A stretch of 64,000 nt of DNA from Desulfuromonadaceae bacterium (GCA_028687585.1 JAQTZV010000002.1:124001-188000), one strand, 5' to 3'. Numbered from the stretch's first letter, positions 25,224-35,190 are shown. Numbers and translations are program-made. Notes: generated from the sequence alone by a model not told the origin.

Positions 25224-28200
25224 TCAGTTCAACAGGGTCTTGTAGATGGCCTCGGTCTTTGACGACGGCTTGAGTCCCAGTTCGGCGGCAAGCTTCATCC
25301 GGCAGCGGCGGTAGAGCTCCACCCCCTTGGCCTGTTGGCCAAGAGCAAGGTGACAAACCATGAGGTGCTGGTAAAACTCCTCAATCAAGTCATCGGTCTC
25401 CAGCCCTTTCTGATGGCAGGCAATTGCCTTATCGAGCCGTCCGGTCTCTTCCCAGTAGCGTCCCAACGCTTCCACCAGGCGGATGAACTTTCCGCGCAGC
25501 CGTTCGCGTGTCGATATCCCCCAGGAATAAGCGGATTCCGCCGAGAGAAAATGCCCGCTGTATATGGTGATTGCCTTTTCGGTCAGCTTTGCGGCGCGGG
25601 CACCTCTTTCCGCATCGTATCCTTCGGCGGAGACCCGCGAGGAGAGCTGTCCCTGCCCGCTGTTCCAGAGCGCCTCTGCGTCCGCCGCCATCCGTTCAAA
25701 GGCGACGGTATCAACCCAGCAGCAGCGGTCATTGATGGAGAGGCGGCCATCCTGAAAGATGAGGGCACGGTCTTGACCGATGAGTCGCCGGAGCCTGACC
25801 AGGTTGACGCTGAACGCCTTATGCGCCGCGTCGCCGTCAGCATCCGGCCAGAGTTCATCGCAAAGCCTTTCTTCCGTCACGTCTCTGCCGCCAAGAGCAA
25901 TAAGGGCTTTCAGCATCTCCAGCGGTTTCTGCTGGATCTTGCCGGCGAAGCGGACTGCTATACCTTCTTTAATCAATCCGAACCTGCCGAGGGTATGGAT
26001 TTTTATCTCCCATGGCCACTGCTGCAGTGTAACGGGTGGGGGGGCCATCTGCAGGGAGAGCTTTTTGATCTGACTGCAGACATACTCCGTCTCGAACCCT
26101 TTCTCGAGAGCCCTGGCGTACAGTTCCGCCAGCTTGGATGCCGGCCAGCGGAATAGCAGAGTCTCGTATCGGCGCTCTTTGCCGAGAGTAATGGCCCGGC
26201 ACAGTGCGTCCATACCCTCCTGTTCTCTCCCTTGATCCAGAGCGAACCGTGCTTCAAGGAGGAGGGAGATGTGCAGCATGAAGAGGCTCCCGATCTCGTT
26301 GATCATCTCGCGTGTCGCGTACAGCTCCTGCCATGCCCCCTCGGTGTCTCCGGATTCGTGCTTGACCTGCGCCAGGAGATGCCGACTGATTATCTCCGGA
26401 ATCGGGATACCGGTAATGCGCGTAAGTTCCTTGAACTTTTCGGCATGGGCTCTGGCCTTGGCGAAGTCACTGACGAGCAGAGCGTGCCATCCACGGATGC
26501 CATGATACTGTGCCTGGTTGGCACGTCCGGTGTTGGTCATCATTGGCTCAATCTTCGCCAGAAAACTGCCGGCCAACTTCAGATTACCTTCGGTCAATGC
26601 GCCGTAAGCGGCTTGACTCAGCAGAATTAAATCCCATACGTGGATGCCGTGCTCTTTCGCGAGGGAGAGCCCTTCCTCTGCCGCCTTCAAGGGATCATAT
26701 ATGTCGGGAGAGGACCCGCCGATAATGGCCGCCATAGATTTCCAGATAATCCTGATGGCAGGGGTGATGGCAGCGGAACTTTCAAACTTCCCGGCTTCTT
26801 CCACTACAAAGACGTAGCGATCATAGTCTCCCATCCAGCAATAATAGTTAACGGCACTGATGAGTACCTGAAGCCGCAAAGTCATGTCCGGATGGCGCTC
26901 GGTAAGGGTCAGTGCCCGCTCGATCCAGGTAGATATTTCCCGGTGGTGCGGTTTCCGCCAGGTAAGTGCCAAGGCCATGGTAGTAGCAACCTTGGCCTCT
27001 ACTGCCGCATTGGGAAATTCGGTCTGCAGGTGTGACCATGCATCAAGCCAATCAATCCAGGGGTCGAGATACGTCAGGTCATCGACCTCGAACATGAGTG
27101 AATCGACAGCGCCGCTCCAGGCAAGCATGGTTCCGATTAGATCATCGTTTTCCTGAAACATGGTGAACGCTTGATAAAAGAGCGAGCGGCTTTCGCCTGG
27201 AGAGACGAATAGTCTGCAGCATCCTTTCCAGTAGAGGAGCCACGGGTTATTGGCAAGCAGATCCGCCGGCAGGGCGCAAAGCCAGTTCTCGAGGGTGGCA
27301 GAGCGTCCTTGCGCCAGGAGCGAAGCGGCATGAGTCGCCACAATCCCGATAACCCCCGGCCAGTTCCCGGCCTGCAGAAAAAGGGCAAAGGCGTTTTCGA
27401 GATCCCCGGCCTCCTGAAGAAGCATTGCCGCCTGACCCTGCAGCGCGGCCAGTTCCTCAGCCGGAAGGCTGTTTGTTGCCTCATTTAACAGAAAATCACG
27501 GAACAGAGGATGATAACTGAAGAATTCCGTCTGGCCGGAATGTTTTTCGGTGAACCAGCCGCTGCGATGCAGCTTGGCAAGCAAGCGCCCGCCGTTGGCG
27601 CAGGATGTGAGACGGACGGCCATTTCTGTCGTCATGCGGGGCAAGAGTGATGTCCGGAGGAGAAAATCTCGCAATGGGGCGTCGCAACGGGCCAGAAGCT
27701 CTGTGGAAAAGTAGGCAAACAGGTCGTCGTTTTGCCGGGCAAAAGTTACTGTACCGGCAGTGGCAATCCCTTCCCGAATGCTTTCCAGCATCAGGATTAC
27801 TCCGGCTGGCCAGCCGTGAGTCTTTTCGTGGATCGTTTCAATGCAGGAAGCCGACAGAACGTGCCCGTGCTGGGCGGCAAAGCCGGCGGTCTCCTCCTGA
27901 GTGAATTGCAGTTCCGTCATTCCGAGGGTGGCAAGTCGTCTTTTCGTCTTGAGCGCGGCAATCGGGACAGGCGGTGCCCCGCGGCTGAGAAAAATTATGT
28001 GCCTGTGCGGAGGAGCAGCTTCGAGCACTTGGTACAGAATCGAATGCAGTGGGGAATCTTCCGGAAGTTCCTGATAGTTATCGAAGATCAGCGTGGTATT
28101 TGGTTGAAGAAGAGAAAAAAATTGCTCGAAGAATCTGTGTGCAAACATCATTACATTCGGGACATATTCGGGGGTAAGAAGCGGGAGATTCTGCTTTATG

Positions 28201-28457
28201 GATTGATTTCCGCATAACGCCAGATAGTAAAAAAATGAGGCAATATCTGCATCGCTGCTGTCTACCCGGTACCAGAGAGTTGGATAAGCTCGAAGGGCCA
28301 GATAGCTTGCCGCTAAAGTTGTTTTGCCGGAGCCGGGAGGGGCGGAGATCCAGGTGACAGGCTTTTCAAAAAGAGTGTCGAGATGTTCGAAGAGTCTTGC
28401 ACGCGGATATATTCGGGGGAGATCGGGTTGCAACAATTTTGCATGGTAACCATCCAT
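25224..28457 (-). CDS. Large MalT/BTAD-type transcriptional activator with AAA ATPase domain
   Basis: 1077-residue cytosolic regulator. An N-terminal STAND-type ATPase has Walker A APPGSGKTTLA near residue 37-47 and LIFDNYQELPEDSP as Walker B. A long TPR-like helical middle (about 330-840) follows. An OmpR-like winged helix (about 850-935: IHTLGRFGLIKEG, EERLCDELWPDADGDAAHKA) is joined to a bacterial transcriptional activator domain with TPRs (about 945-1077). Such proteins sense a ligand through the TPR region and activate when ATP-bound. ATG at 28457 has GAGGG close upstream; a reading extending to 28712 lacks a ribosome binding site and family character. Likely controls neighbouring genes. 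Confidence 0.85.
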   Translation of the reverse strand: MDGYHAKLLQPDLPRIYPRARLFEHLDTLFEKPVTWISAPPGSGKTTLAASYLALRAYPTLWYRVDSSDADIASFFYYLALCGNQSIKQNLPLLTPEYVPNVMMFAHRFFEQFFSLLQPNTTLIFDNYQELPEDSPLHSILYQVLEAAPPHRHIIFLSRGAPPVPIAALKTKRRLATLGMTELQFTQEETAGFAAQHGHVLSASCIETIHEKTHGWPAGVILMLESIREGIATAGTVTFARQNDDLFAYFSTELLARCDAPLRDFLLRTSLLPRMTTEMAVRLTSCANGGRLLAKLHRSGWFTEKHSGQTEFFSYHPLFRDFLLNEATNSLPAEELAALQGQAAMLLQEAGDLENAFALFLQAGNWPGVIGIVATHAASLLAQGRSATLENWLCALPADLLANNPWLLYWKGCCRLFVSPGESRSLFYQAFTMFQENDDLIGTMLAWSGAVDSLMFEVDDLTYLDPWIDWLDAWSHLQTEFPNAAVEAKVATTMALALTWRKPHHREISTWIERALTLTERHPDMTLRLQVLISAVNYYCWMGDYDRYVFVVEEAGKFESSAAITPAIRIIWKSMAAIIGGSSPDIYDPLKAAEEGLSLAKEHGIHVWDLILLSQAAYGALTEGNLKLAGSFLAKIEPMMTNTGRANQAQYHGIRGWHALLVSDFAKARAHAEKFKELTRITGIPIPEIISRHLLAQVKHESGDTEGAWQELYATREMINEIGSLFMLHISLLLEARFALDQGREQEGMDALCRAITLGKERRYETLLFRWPASKLAELYARALEKGFETEYVCSQIKKLSLQMAPPPVTLQQWPWEIKIHTLGRFGLIKEGIAVRFAGKIQQKPLEMLKALIALGGRDVTEERLCDELWPDADGDAAHKAFSVNLVRLRRLIGQDRALIFQDGRLSINDRCCWVDTVAFERMAADAEALWNSGQGQLSSRVSAEGYDAERGARAAKLTEKAITIYSGHFLSAESAYSWGISTRERLRGKFIRLVEALGRYWEETGRLDKAIACHQKGLETDDLIEEFYQHLMVCHLALGQQAKGVELYRRCRMKLAAELGLKPSSKTEAIYKTLLN

Positions 28458-28492
28458 ACAACCCTCGGATCGGATCACAGGTGATTGGAACG

Positions 28493-28507
28493 ACAATTCG
28501 AAATTGT
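28493..28507. promoter_or_regulatory. Small palindrome in the divergent regulator/zinc-ribbon intergenic region
   Basis: ACAATT-CGA-AATTGT is a 6-bp-arm palindrome 36-50 bases upstream of the BTAD regulator start. The 286-base gap also has TTGACA at 28695-28700 before the plus-strand gene, 18 bases from TACGTA. Both are weak signals seen by eye. Confidence 0.25.
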
Positions 28508-28743
28508 TGCGACACTGATATACAATGTAATTATGAATGAAGTCAATGAACAACAAGACTATTTGCTGGATTGATCCGGTTAACAGGATGCGGGACGCAA
28601 TAATTATTCTGTCAACAACCTTATGGCTGCTGAAGTCATGGAAGTAGATGAGTAGGCAAGAGTAGAACGTGTTCAGTGATATTACTCGCTTAACTTGACA
28701 GAACAGTGACACGAATGGTACGTACCAGTACAGGAAGGTTATT

Positions 28744-28950
28744 ATGGATCATCAGCAGAGTGAAGTCGTTTCTGAAATAGAATGCAGTTGCGGTGAATTA
28801 CACCGTGGTCACATCTGCTGGCTTACCCATATGGGGCTTATCAGTGAAGTGTACCATATCAGTTGTACCCCGACGGTCGTCTGCTCCAAATGCGGGGCTA
28901 AAGCGAACTTGCCGCATAATGTCTGCTTTCCGTCACCTCTCGAAAAATAA
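28744..28950 (+). CDS. Small cysteine-rich zinc-ribbon-like protein
   Basis: 68 residues with seven Cys: ECSCGELHRGHIC, a single Cys in ISCTPTVV, then CSKCGAKANLPHNVC. The CxC and CxxC pairs suggest a zinc ribbon or similar metal-binding knuckle. No membrane or signal segment. AGGAAGG precedes the ATG. It lies 74 bases before recG in the same direction and opposite the BTAD regulator. Function unknown. Confidence 0.6.
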   Translation: MDHQQSEVVSEIECSCGELHRGHICWLTHMGLISEVYHISCTPTVVCSKCGAKANLPHNVCFPSPLEK

Positions 28951-29024
28951 AGAATCACTCCTGTTCATAAAAAAGGGAACGTTCATACTCAGGCCTCATT
29001 CGACTATCCGGTTCAGGAATGTAC

Positions 29025-31343
29025 ATGTCCACAGTCACACTTGCCGATAACAATTCAATTGCAATTCCAACCGAAATCTTGAAAAAACTGGGGCTCGTGC
29101 CGGGCGATTCTCTCTCTCTGGAAGAGGTGAATGGCGAACTTGTCATGCGCCAGATTCGGATAGCGGTTGAATTGCCAAAGGAAGTGGTTCTCCCTGCCGG
29201 CAAAAGCCTGAACGATGCAATTTCCCGCAAGAATCTTGGTGTCGGCATCCAGTTTATTAAGGGGATCGGGCCAAAACTGGCGGCGCTGCTCGAAAAAAAG
29301 GATATTCGCACCGTTGAGGATGCTCTCTATCTGTTGCCGCTGCGCTATGAAGACCGGCGCCAGCTTTTTCAGATATCTTCCCTCCGCCCCGGCCAAAGTG
29401 CACTGTTTTCAGGAACAGTACTGTCGGCAGAAGCGTCCAGGACCAAAAGCGGCAGGAGTGTCTTTGAGGTGCTGGTTCAAGATTACAGCGGCTCAATTGC
29501 CTGCAAGTGGTTCAGCGCCAATGCCGTCTGGATGAAGCGCACCTGGAAAATCGGGCGGACCGGCGTTTTTACCGGCGAGGTGAGCCAGTTCGGTTACCAG
29601 CGTGAAGTGCATCATCCCGATGTTGAGTGGCTGCCGGAAGGGCAGGATCTTGCGGCGCTGCTGGCGGCAGATCCGGCCAATTTTGGGCGGATCGTGCCGG
29701 TTTATCCGCTTACGGAAGGGATTCATCAGAAAACGATGCGCCGGGTTATGCGGGAAGTAGTAGCAGGATTTCTGGCAAATATCGATAGCGTGGTGCCGCA
29801 GGAACTCTGTCCCGCCGGATTTCCTCCGCTTCGCGAGGCGCTTGGGCAGGTGCATTTGCCGCCCCCTGAGGCCGATCTCGCCGATCTGAACAGCGGAGCA
29901 ACTCCGGCACATCAGGCGCTGGCGTTTGATGAATTTTTCTTCTGGGAATTGGGACTTGCCCTTAAAAAACGTGGGGTGGCACTGGAAGAGGGGATTGCCT
30001 ATACCGTGACCCATCGCTTCACGAAAGAACTGGTACGGCTGCTCCCTTTTGAACTGACGGCGGCACAGCGGCGGGTGCTGGCGGAAATAAAAACCGATAT
30101 GATGGCGCCGCATCCGATGCACCGCCTGGTTCAGGGTGATGTCGGGAGCGGCAAAACTCTTGTGGCACTCATGGCCGCTTTGATCGCTGTTGAAAATGAT
30201 TTTCAGGTGGCCATTATGGCGCCTACCGAGATTCTCGCTGAACAACACTGGCACACCATTCACCGCTGGTGTGCAGAGATGGGAATCGAGGTGATTCTGA
30301 TAACGGGAGGTCTCAAGGGAAAGGCGAAAAAGGACGCTCTCGAGCGGGTTGCCGGTGGCCAGGCCCATATTGTAATCGGCACTCATGCCGTTATTCAGGA
30401 TAAAGTGGAATTTGCCCATCTTGGTCTCGGAATTATTGATGAACAACACCGCTTTGGTGTGCTGCAGCGGGGTATTCTGAAGAAGAAAGGGAGTAATCCC
30501 GATATTCTCGTCATGACCGCCACTCCGATTCCCCGCACTCTTGCTATGACGCTTTTCGGTGATCTTGACCTGTCGGTTATTGATGAAATGCCTCCCGGCA
30601 GAATCCCGATTGAGACCAGAGTTTTCTTTGAATCGCGTCGCTTGCAACTATATGATATGATCCGGGACCAAGTCCGGCTGGGGCGGCAGGTCTTCGTTAT
30701 CTATCCGTTGGTGGAAGAGTCTGAAAAAACGGACCTGAAGGCGGCCTCCATAATGGCAGAACATCTGCAATCCGACATTTTTCCCGATATGCGCATAGGG
30801 TTGCTGCATGGCAGATTAAGTCCGGTGGAAAAGGAAACCGTTATGGCTGCCTTTATTGCACAGGAATTTAATATACTGGTTGCAACTACCGTTATCGAGG
30901 TCGGCATTGACGTCCCGAATGCAACCCTGATGGTGATTGAGCATGCAGAGCGTTTCGGGCTATCTCAACTGCATCAATTGCGTGGCAGGGTAGGGCGAGG
31001 AAGAGAGAAGTCATACTGTATTCTGATGTCATCGGGAAAAATGTCTGAAGATGGTGTAAAACGTCTGCGGGTTATGGAGTCTACATGCGACGGCTTCCGT
31101 ATTGCCGAGGCAGATCTGGAAATAAGGGGGGCCGGTGATTTTCTTGGCACCCGTCAGGCAGGGATGCCGGATTTTCGTGTTGCTAATATCCTGCGTGACG
31201 GCTCACTACTGGAAAAAGCCCGACTGGCGGCCTTTGCTCTGCTTGAACGTGATCCGGATCTGGCTCGTCCGGAAAACGCACCACTCCATGACGAACTGGT
31301 CCGGCGCTGGGGTACACGGCTGGAACTTGCGACAATAGGATGA
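29025..31343 (+). CDS. recG: ATP-dependent DNA helicase RecG with N-terminal AbrB-like extension
   Basis: 772 residues, against about 690 for most RecG. It remodels stalled replication forks and Holliday junctions. The helicase part is clear: an OB wedge domain (about 110-200), Walker A GDVGSGKTLVA near 371-381, DEQH at about 472-475, TATPIPRTLAMT, and QLRGRVGRG. The first ~45 residues, STVTLADNNSIAIPTEILKK followed by LGLVPGDSLSLEEVNGELVM, match a SpoVT/AbrB swapped-hairpin domain as in MazE antitoxins. A helical segment (IQFIKGIGPKLAALLEKK) links it to the wedge. ATG at 29025 fits CAGGA six bases upstream. ribF follows eight bases later. Confidence 0.93.
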   Translation: MSTVTLADNNSIAIPTEILKKLGLVPGDSLSLEEVNGELVMRQIRIAVELPKEVVLPAGKSLNDAISRKNLGVGIQFIKGIGPKLAALLEKKDIRTVEDALYLLPLRYEDRRQLFQISSLRPGQSALFSGTVLSAEASRTKSGRSVFEVLVQDYSGSIACKWFSANAVWMKRTWKIGRTGVFTGEVSQFGYQREVHHPDVEWLPEGQDLAALLAADPANFGRIVPVYPLTEGIHQKTMRRVMREVVAGFLANIDSVVPQELCPAGFPPLREALGQVHLPPPEADLADLNSGATPAHQALAFDEFFFWELGLALKKRGVALEEGIAYTVTHRFTKELVRLLPFELTAAQRRVLAEIKTDMMAPHPMHRLVQGDVGSGKTLVALMAALIAVENDFQVAIMAPTEILAEQHWHTIHRWCAEMGIEVILITGGLKGKAKKDALERVAGGQAHIVIGTHAVIQDKVEFAHLGLGIIDEQHRFGVLQRGILKKKGSNPDILVMTATPIPRTLAMTLFGDLDLSVIDEMPPGRIPIETRVFFESRRLQLYDMIRDQVRLGRQVFVIYPLVEESEKTDLKAASIMAEHLQSDIFPDMRIGLLHGRLSPVEKETVMAAFIAQEFNILVATTVIEVGIDVPNATLMVIEHAERFGLSQLHQLRGRVGRGREKSYCILMSSGKMSEDGVKRLRVMESTCDGFRIAEADLEIRGAGDFLGTRQAGMPDFRVANILRDGSLLEKARLAAFALLERDPDLARPENAPLHDELVRRWGTRLELATIG

Positions 31344-31350
31344 ACATATA

Positions 31351-32325
31351 ATGCGCATTGTATCAGGCACGAACATCTACAATAAAATTCTTGATGCTTC
31401 TATCGTTACCATTGGCAATTTTGATGGTGTCCATCGCGGTCACGCAGAAATTTTTGCTCACTTGAAAAAGACAAGTATTAATTGGGGAATACCTTCAGTT
31501 GTTGTTACTTTTGAGCCGCACCCGTTAAAAATACTGGCACCTGAATCTGCTCCATCCCTGATTACAACATTTGATCAAAAAGTTGCTCTGATTGATGCCG
31601 CCGGTATTGACTATCTGGTCGTTGTCCCTTTTTCCAAAGAGTTCTCCCGGCTGTCGGCGGGTGATTTTGTACTCACTATTCTCTGCGCTCCACTCGGTAT
31701 GCGGCATATTATTATCGGGCATGATTACGCTTTTGGCAGAGGGCGCGAAGGTAACTTCAGTACCCTGCAACGCTTGGGTGAACTGAACGGCTTTACTCTT
31801 GAAGATCTCCCGCCAATTGGAGAACAAGGAGTTGTCTTCAGCAGCAGTCTGGTGAGGTCCGCCATTTCAGGTGGTGATATGGCGCTGGCAGCTCAAATTC
31901 TCGGCCGATGTTACCAAATTTCCGGAACTGTTGTACATGGCCGTGAAATCGGTACTGCACTCGGGTTTCCCACGGCAAACATTCATACCGTCAACGAACT
32001 GCTCCCCTCAGATGGTGTGTATGCGGTGAAAGTTGAAATTGACGGGCAACACGTCAACGGTGCCTGTAATATTGGCTGTAACCCTACGTTTAGTGGCAAT
32101 GTGCGTACAGTAGAAGTCTTTCTTCTGGATTTCTCTCGTCGGATTTATGAGCACTCGATTGAGTTGCACTTTGTGCAGAGGCTGCGCTCAGTGCGCAAAT
32201 TTCCCGATGCTGCCGCACTGAAGGCGCAAGTCAGTCTGGATGTTACGGCTGTTCGCAGTATATTGGAAAATCCGGCCATAACATATCGAACTCTCAAAGC
32301 GAGGCCGGATTGTTGTGAAAATTAG
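31351..32325 (+). CDS. ribF: Bifunctional riboflavin kinase/FAD synthetase
   Basis: 324 residues. The N-terminal FAD synthetase domain has the nucleotidyltransferase motif VTIGNFDGVHRGH (about residues 20-32) and HDYAFGRGREGN. The C-terminal flavokinase domain (about 185-310) begins QISGTVVHGREIGTALGFPT and includes GACNIGCNPTF. It makes FMN then FAD from riboflavin and ATP in the cytosol. Its end overlaps the next gene's GTG start by 11 bases, so the two are translationally coupled. Confidence 0.96.
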   Translation: MRIVSGTNIYNKILDASIVTIGNFDGVHRGHAEIFAHLKKTSINWGIPSVVVTFEPHPLKILAPESAPSLITTFDQKVALIDAAGIDYLVVVPFSKEFSRLSAGDFVLTILCAPLGMRHIIIGHDYAFGRGREGNFSTLQRLGELNGFTLEDLPPIGEQGVVFSSSLVRSAISGGDMALAAQILGRCYQISGTVVHGREIGTALGFPTANIHTVNELLPSDGVYAVKVEIDGQHVNGACNIGCNPTFSGNVRTVEVFLLDFSRRIYEHSIELHFVQRLRSVRKFPDAAALKAQVSLDVTAVRSILENPAITYRTLKARPDCCEN

Positions 32326-33325
32326 CATTGATCTTAAATTCTTGTTTGGTATCGTCGTCAGCGGCTTTTTTATGTTGCTGCTGTTCAGGAAAATTGATTT
32401 CAACCAACTCTGGTCTGCGCTTCTCCGGGTTGATTATCGCTACATTGTTCTGGCGGTAGTCAGTACGTATATCAGCTATTTTTTACGGGCAGTCCGCTGG
32501 CACTATCTCCTCATACCCGAAAAACGAATTCCGCTCTCCTCGTTGTATCCGGCAACGATTATTGGGTATATGGCCAATAATCTTTTTCCTGCCCGTCTTG
32601 GAGAATTTGTCCGGGCGTATGTACTGGCGCAACGGGAAGGGCTGCAAACCCCCACGGTATTTGCTTCACTGGTGATCGACCGCCTTTTTGACGGCTTTAC
32701 CGTCATGCTGATATTACTGTTTACGTTATTTACTCTGAAGCTGCCGCAGGGTATGACCGATGCTGAGACTGTGTTGAAAACCGGCGGAGTGGTGACCTTT
32801 GCCCTGTATGCCGGTATAATCATCTTCCTGTTTCTATTAAAACAGCAAACCATGCGTACGTTGCATTGGACTGGCGTTTTGCTGACGCCGCTTCCACAAA
32901 AAATATCGGGTCGGATTATTCAGTTGTTTGGTTCATTTATCGGCGGCATCAGGATCTCTTCAAAAGGTGGGCATATCAGTGCCGTGTTCATGTCATCTTT
33001 ATTGATATGGGTATTCTGCATTGTTCCGATTCATTCAGTTCTCCGGGGTTTTGATATCAAACTTCCTGTTGCTGCTTCCATGTTTATACTGGTGTTACTT
33101 GTTTTTGCCGTTATGGTGCCGGCTTCGCCCGGATATATCGGGACGTACCATTATGCCTGTTTCAAGGGGCTTTCAGCTTTCGGAATTCCGGAATCAACAG
33201 CCGTCAGCATTGCACTGGTTATTCATGCAACCGGATTTTTCCCGGTTATTATTGCCGGCCTGTATTATGTCTGGAAAAACAAATTGTCTTTCAACGAACT
33301 CCAAGGGACGGTAAAAACCGGATGA
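32315..33325 (+). CDS. UPF0104/AglD-like flippase-domain membrane protein
   Basis: 336-residue integral membrane protein with about eight helices, of the lysylphosphatidylglycerol synthetase TM region family (UPF0104). The signature is seen: YISYFLRAVRWHYLLIP, GYMANNLFPARLGEFVRAY, FASLVIDRLFDG, and VPASPGYIGTYHYA near the end. Related proteins are linked to lipid or glycolipid transfer, and the exact substrate is unknown. GTG start with GAGG upstream, overlapping ribF. The stop overlaps the start of the DUF2723 gene, suggesting a joint role in glycolipid or protein glycosylation. Confidence 0.88.
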   Translation: MKISIDLKFLFGIVVSGFFMLLLFRKIDFNQLWSALLRVDYRYIVLAVVSTYISYFLRAVRWHYLLIPEKRIPLSSLYPATIIGYMANNLFPARLGEFVRAYVLAQREGLQTPTVFASLVIDRLFDGFTVMLILLFTLFTLKLPQGMTDAETVLKTGGVVTFALYAGIIIFLFLLKQQTMRTLHWTGVLLTPLPQKISGRIIQLFGSFIGGIRISSKGGHISAVFMSSLLIWVFCIVPIHSVLRGFDIKLPVAASMFILVLLVFAVMVPASPGYIGTYHYACFKGLSAFGIPESTAVSIALVIHATGFFPVIIAGLYYVWKNKLSFNELQGTVKTG

Positions 33326-35190
33326 AAGTTCCCGTTTTCAAACATATCGGACTGGATATTTTTCTTATTCTTTCTTGCGTAATTCCGTTTGCGCTGTATA
33401 TGGTAACTCTGGCCCCATCCGTGACTTTTTTTGACAGCGGTGAATTTCTTACCGCAACCGCTTCACTCGGTTCAGCGCATTCTCCCGGCTACCCACTCTT
33501 TTTAATGTATGCGAAGCCATTTACCTGGCTTCCACTCGGTAATATTGCTTTTCGGGTTAATGTTGCGACGGCGTTTTCTTCTTCTTTAGCGTGTCTGGTG
33601 GTCTATATTCTGACAACATCACTGTTGAAAAAGGAAACATTACTCAGTGATATTCGTTTTAATACGATTGCGGTTCAGCTTGCCGGACTCGCTGCGGCTT
33701 TATCTTTTGCCGTGACACCCCGTTTGTGGCTGCAATCAAATCATGATAAACCCTATCCGCTTCTGGCGTTCATTTCTGCGATTATTTTTTATCTGCTGCT
33801 GAGGTGGCAGGAACAGTATCGGGAAGGGAGTGAGCGCCCTTCATATATCTACGTCTGCACCTTTTTAGCCGGCTTGTCCATGGGCGTACATCAAACCATT
33901 GTCCTGCTGCTGCCGGCCTGGTTTTTGATGATAGTGTTGACCGATTGGCGCATGATTACCCGGATTAAGGAACTGATTCTTGCTACCGCTTTTGCCCTGC
34001 TCGGTTTTTCGATTCATCTGTATCTGCCGCTCCGGGCATTGAGCAAGCCGCTGCTTAACTGGGGTGACTCAAAAACAGTAGACCAGTTTTTGTGGCATTT
34101 TCTCAGAAAGGGCTATCCATCCGAGCCGCCTGTGCGGGATGCAGCCCTGTTGTGGGCACAAATACGCGCATTTAACATTCCTCGCGAGTTCACCTGGGTC
34201 GGCGCGCTCTTGACTGTTATCGGGCTAATATATCTCTTGCGAAAAAACCGAACAGTTTTCATTGCCTACCTTGTAACTATTGCAGCTTTTCTGCTTATGA
34301 TAGTCGGCTATTTAAATACTCCAATGGAAATGATCTTTCTTACGGAAGAATTTTTTACACCGCTCTACCTGTTGACTTCCGTCATAATCGGCATCGGACT
34401 GTTCACTATTCTAGGGTATGCAATTCGATCATCGCGAGAACCTGAGCGGATTAATGCCCCGGTCTATGGAGTTGTCGCGGTGCTGTTCTTTTCGCTCCCG
34501 TCAGCACTGTGTGCTGTCAACTACTTCGAAAACGACCAGCATAACAATTATATCGCCTTTGATTATGCTTCAAATTCTCTCCGATCATTGCCGCAAAATT
34601 CAGTCATGTTTACCTGGGGAGATAGTGGAGCATTTCCACTCTGGTATCTGCAAGGAATCGAACGGTTGCGAGAAGACGTCGACCTGCCGCATACTCCCCA
34701 TCTTGTCTTCGACTGGTATCTTGACTCCATGCCGCGCGTCTTTAAAGAGAGCAACCTGAGAAAATTTGATATAACATCTTTTGGGCCTGAATCTGCCTTA
34801 CGCATTGCTATCAACGAAAATATCGGCATCAGACCGGTCTATATCGATTTTTCAACCAGGTACTCCATTGAATTTAAAGAGTATCAGCCGATTCAGCGGG
34901 GAATCGTGTACCGCGTACGAAAAATAAATGAGCCGTCAGGAATCCCTGACCTTTCAATTTGGGATAATTATAACAACCGCGGCATTATGGAAAAACAGTC
35001 TTTTCTTGATTTGGATACCGGGAAAGCTATTATGATATATGCAAACAGCTTCCTCGAAGTTGGCGAATTTCTTGCCGGAATCAACAGGTCCCAAGAGGCA
35101 ATCATGATGTTGCGCAAAGCGGAATTGATATCGTCTGATATGCGGTTTTCTGCTGATCAGATCCGCAAACGCTTTGCTTTGGGACGATGA
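33322..35190 (+). CDS. DUF2723 membrane glycosyltransferase-like protein
   Basis: 622 residues. The N-terminal half has about ten membrane helices with the DUF2723 signature: LAPSVTFFDSGEFLTATASL, GSAHSPGYPLF and HDKPYPLLAF. Asp-Ser-Gly-Glu in the first loop matches the catalytic acidic loop of GT-C glycosyltransferases, so it probably transfers a lipid-linked sugar on the outer face of the inner membrane. The last ~230 residues are soluble. ATGA overlap with the flippase-like gene. No nearby target is evident. Confidence 0.87.
   Translation: MKVPVFKHIGLDIFLILSCVIPFALYMVTLAPSVTFFDSGEFLTATASLGSAHSPGYPLFLMYAKPFTWLPLGNIAFRVNVATAFSSSLACLVVYILTTSLLKKETLLSDIRFNTIAVQLAGLAAALSFAVTPRLWLQSNHDKPYPLLAFISAIIFYLLLRWQEQYREGSERPSYIYVCTFLAGLSMGVHQTIVLLLPAWFLMIVLTDWRMITRIKELILATAFALLGFSIHLYLPLRALSKPLLNWGDSKTVDQFLWHFLRKGYPSEPPVRDAALLWAQIRAFNIPREFTWVGALLTVIGLIYLLRKNRTVFIAYLVTIAAFLLMIVGYLNTPMEMIFLTEEFFTPLYLLTSVIIGIGLFTILGYAIRSSREPERINAPVYGVVAVLFFSLPSALCAVNYFENDQHNNYIAFDYASNSLRSLPQNSVMFTWGDSGAFPLWYLQGIERLREDVDLPHTPHLVFDWYLDSMPRVFKESNLRKFDITSFGPESALRIAINENIGIRPVYIDFSTRYSIEFKEYQPIQRGIVYRVRKINEPSGIPDLSIWDNYNNRGIMEKQSFLDLDTGKAIMIYANSFLEVGEFLAGINRSQEAIMMLRKAELISSDMRFSADQIRKRFALGR

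Noticed and set aside
29493-30647. 384-codon open frame on the minus strand inside recG
   Set aside because: It lies wholly antisense to a well-conserved helicase, lacks a ribosome binding site and has no recognisable domain. It is a shadow of the recG reading frame.
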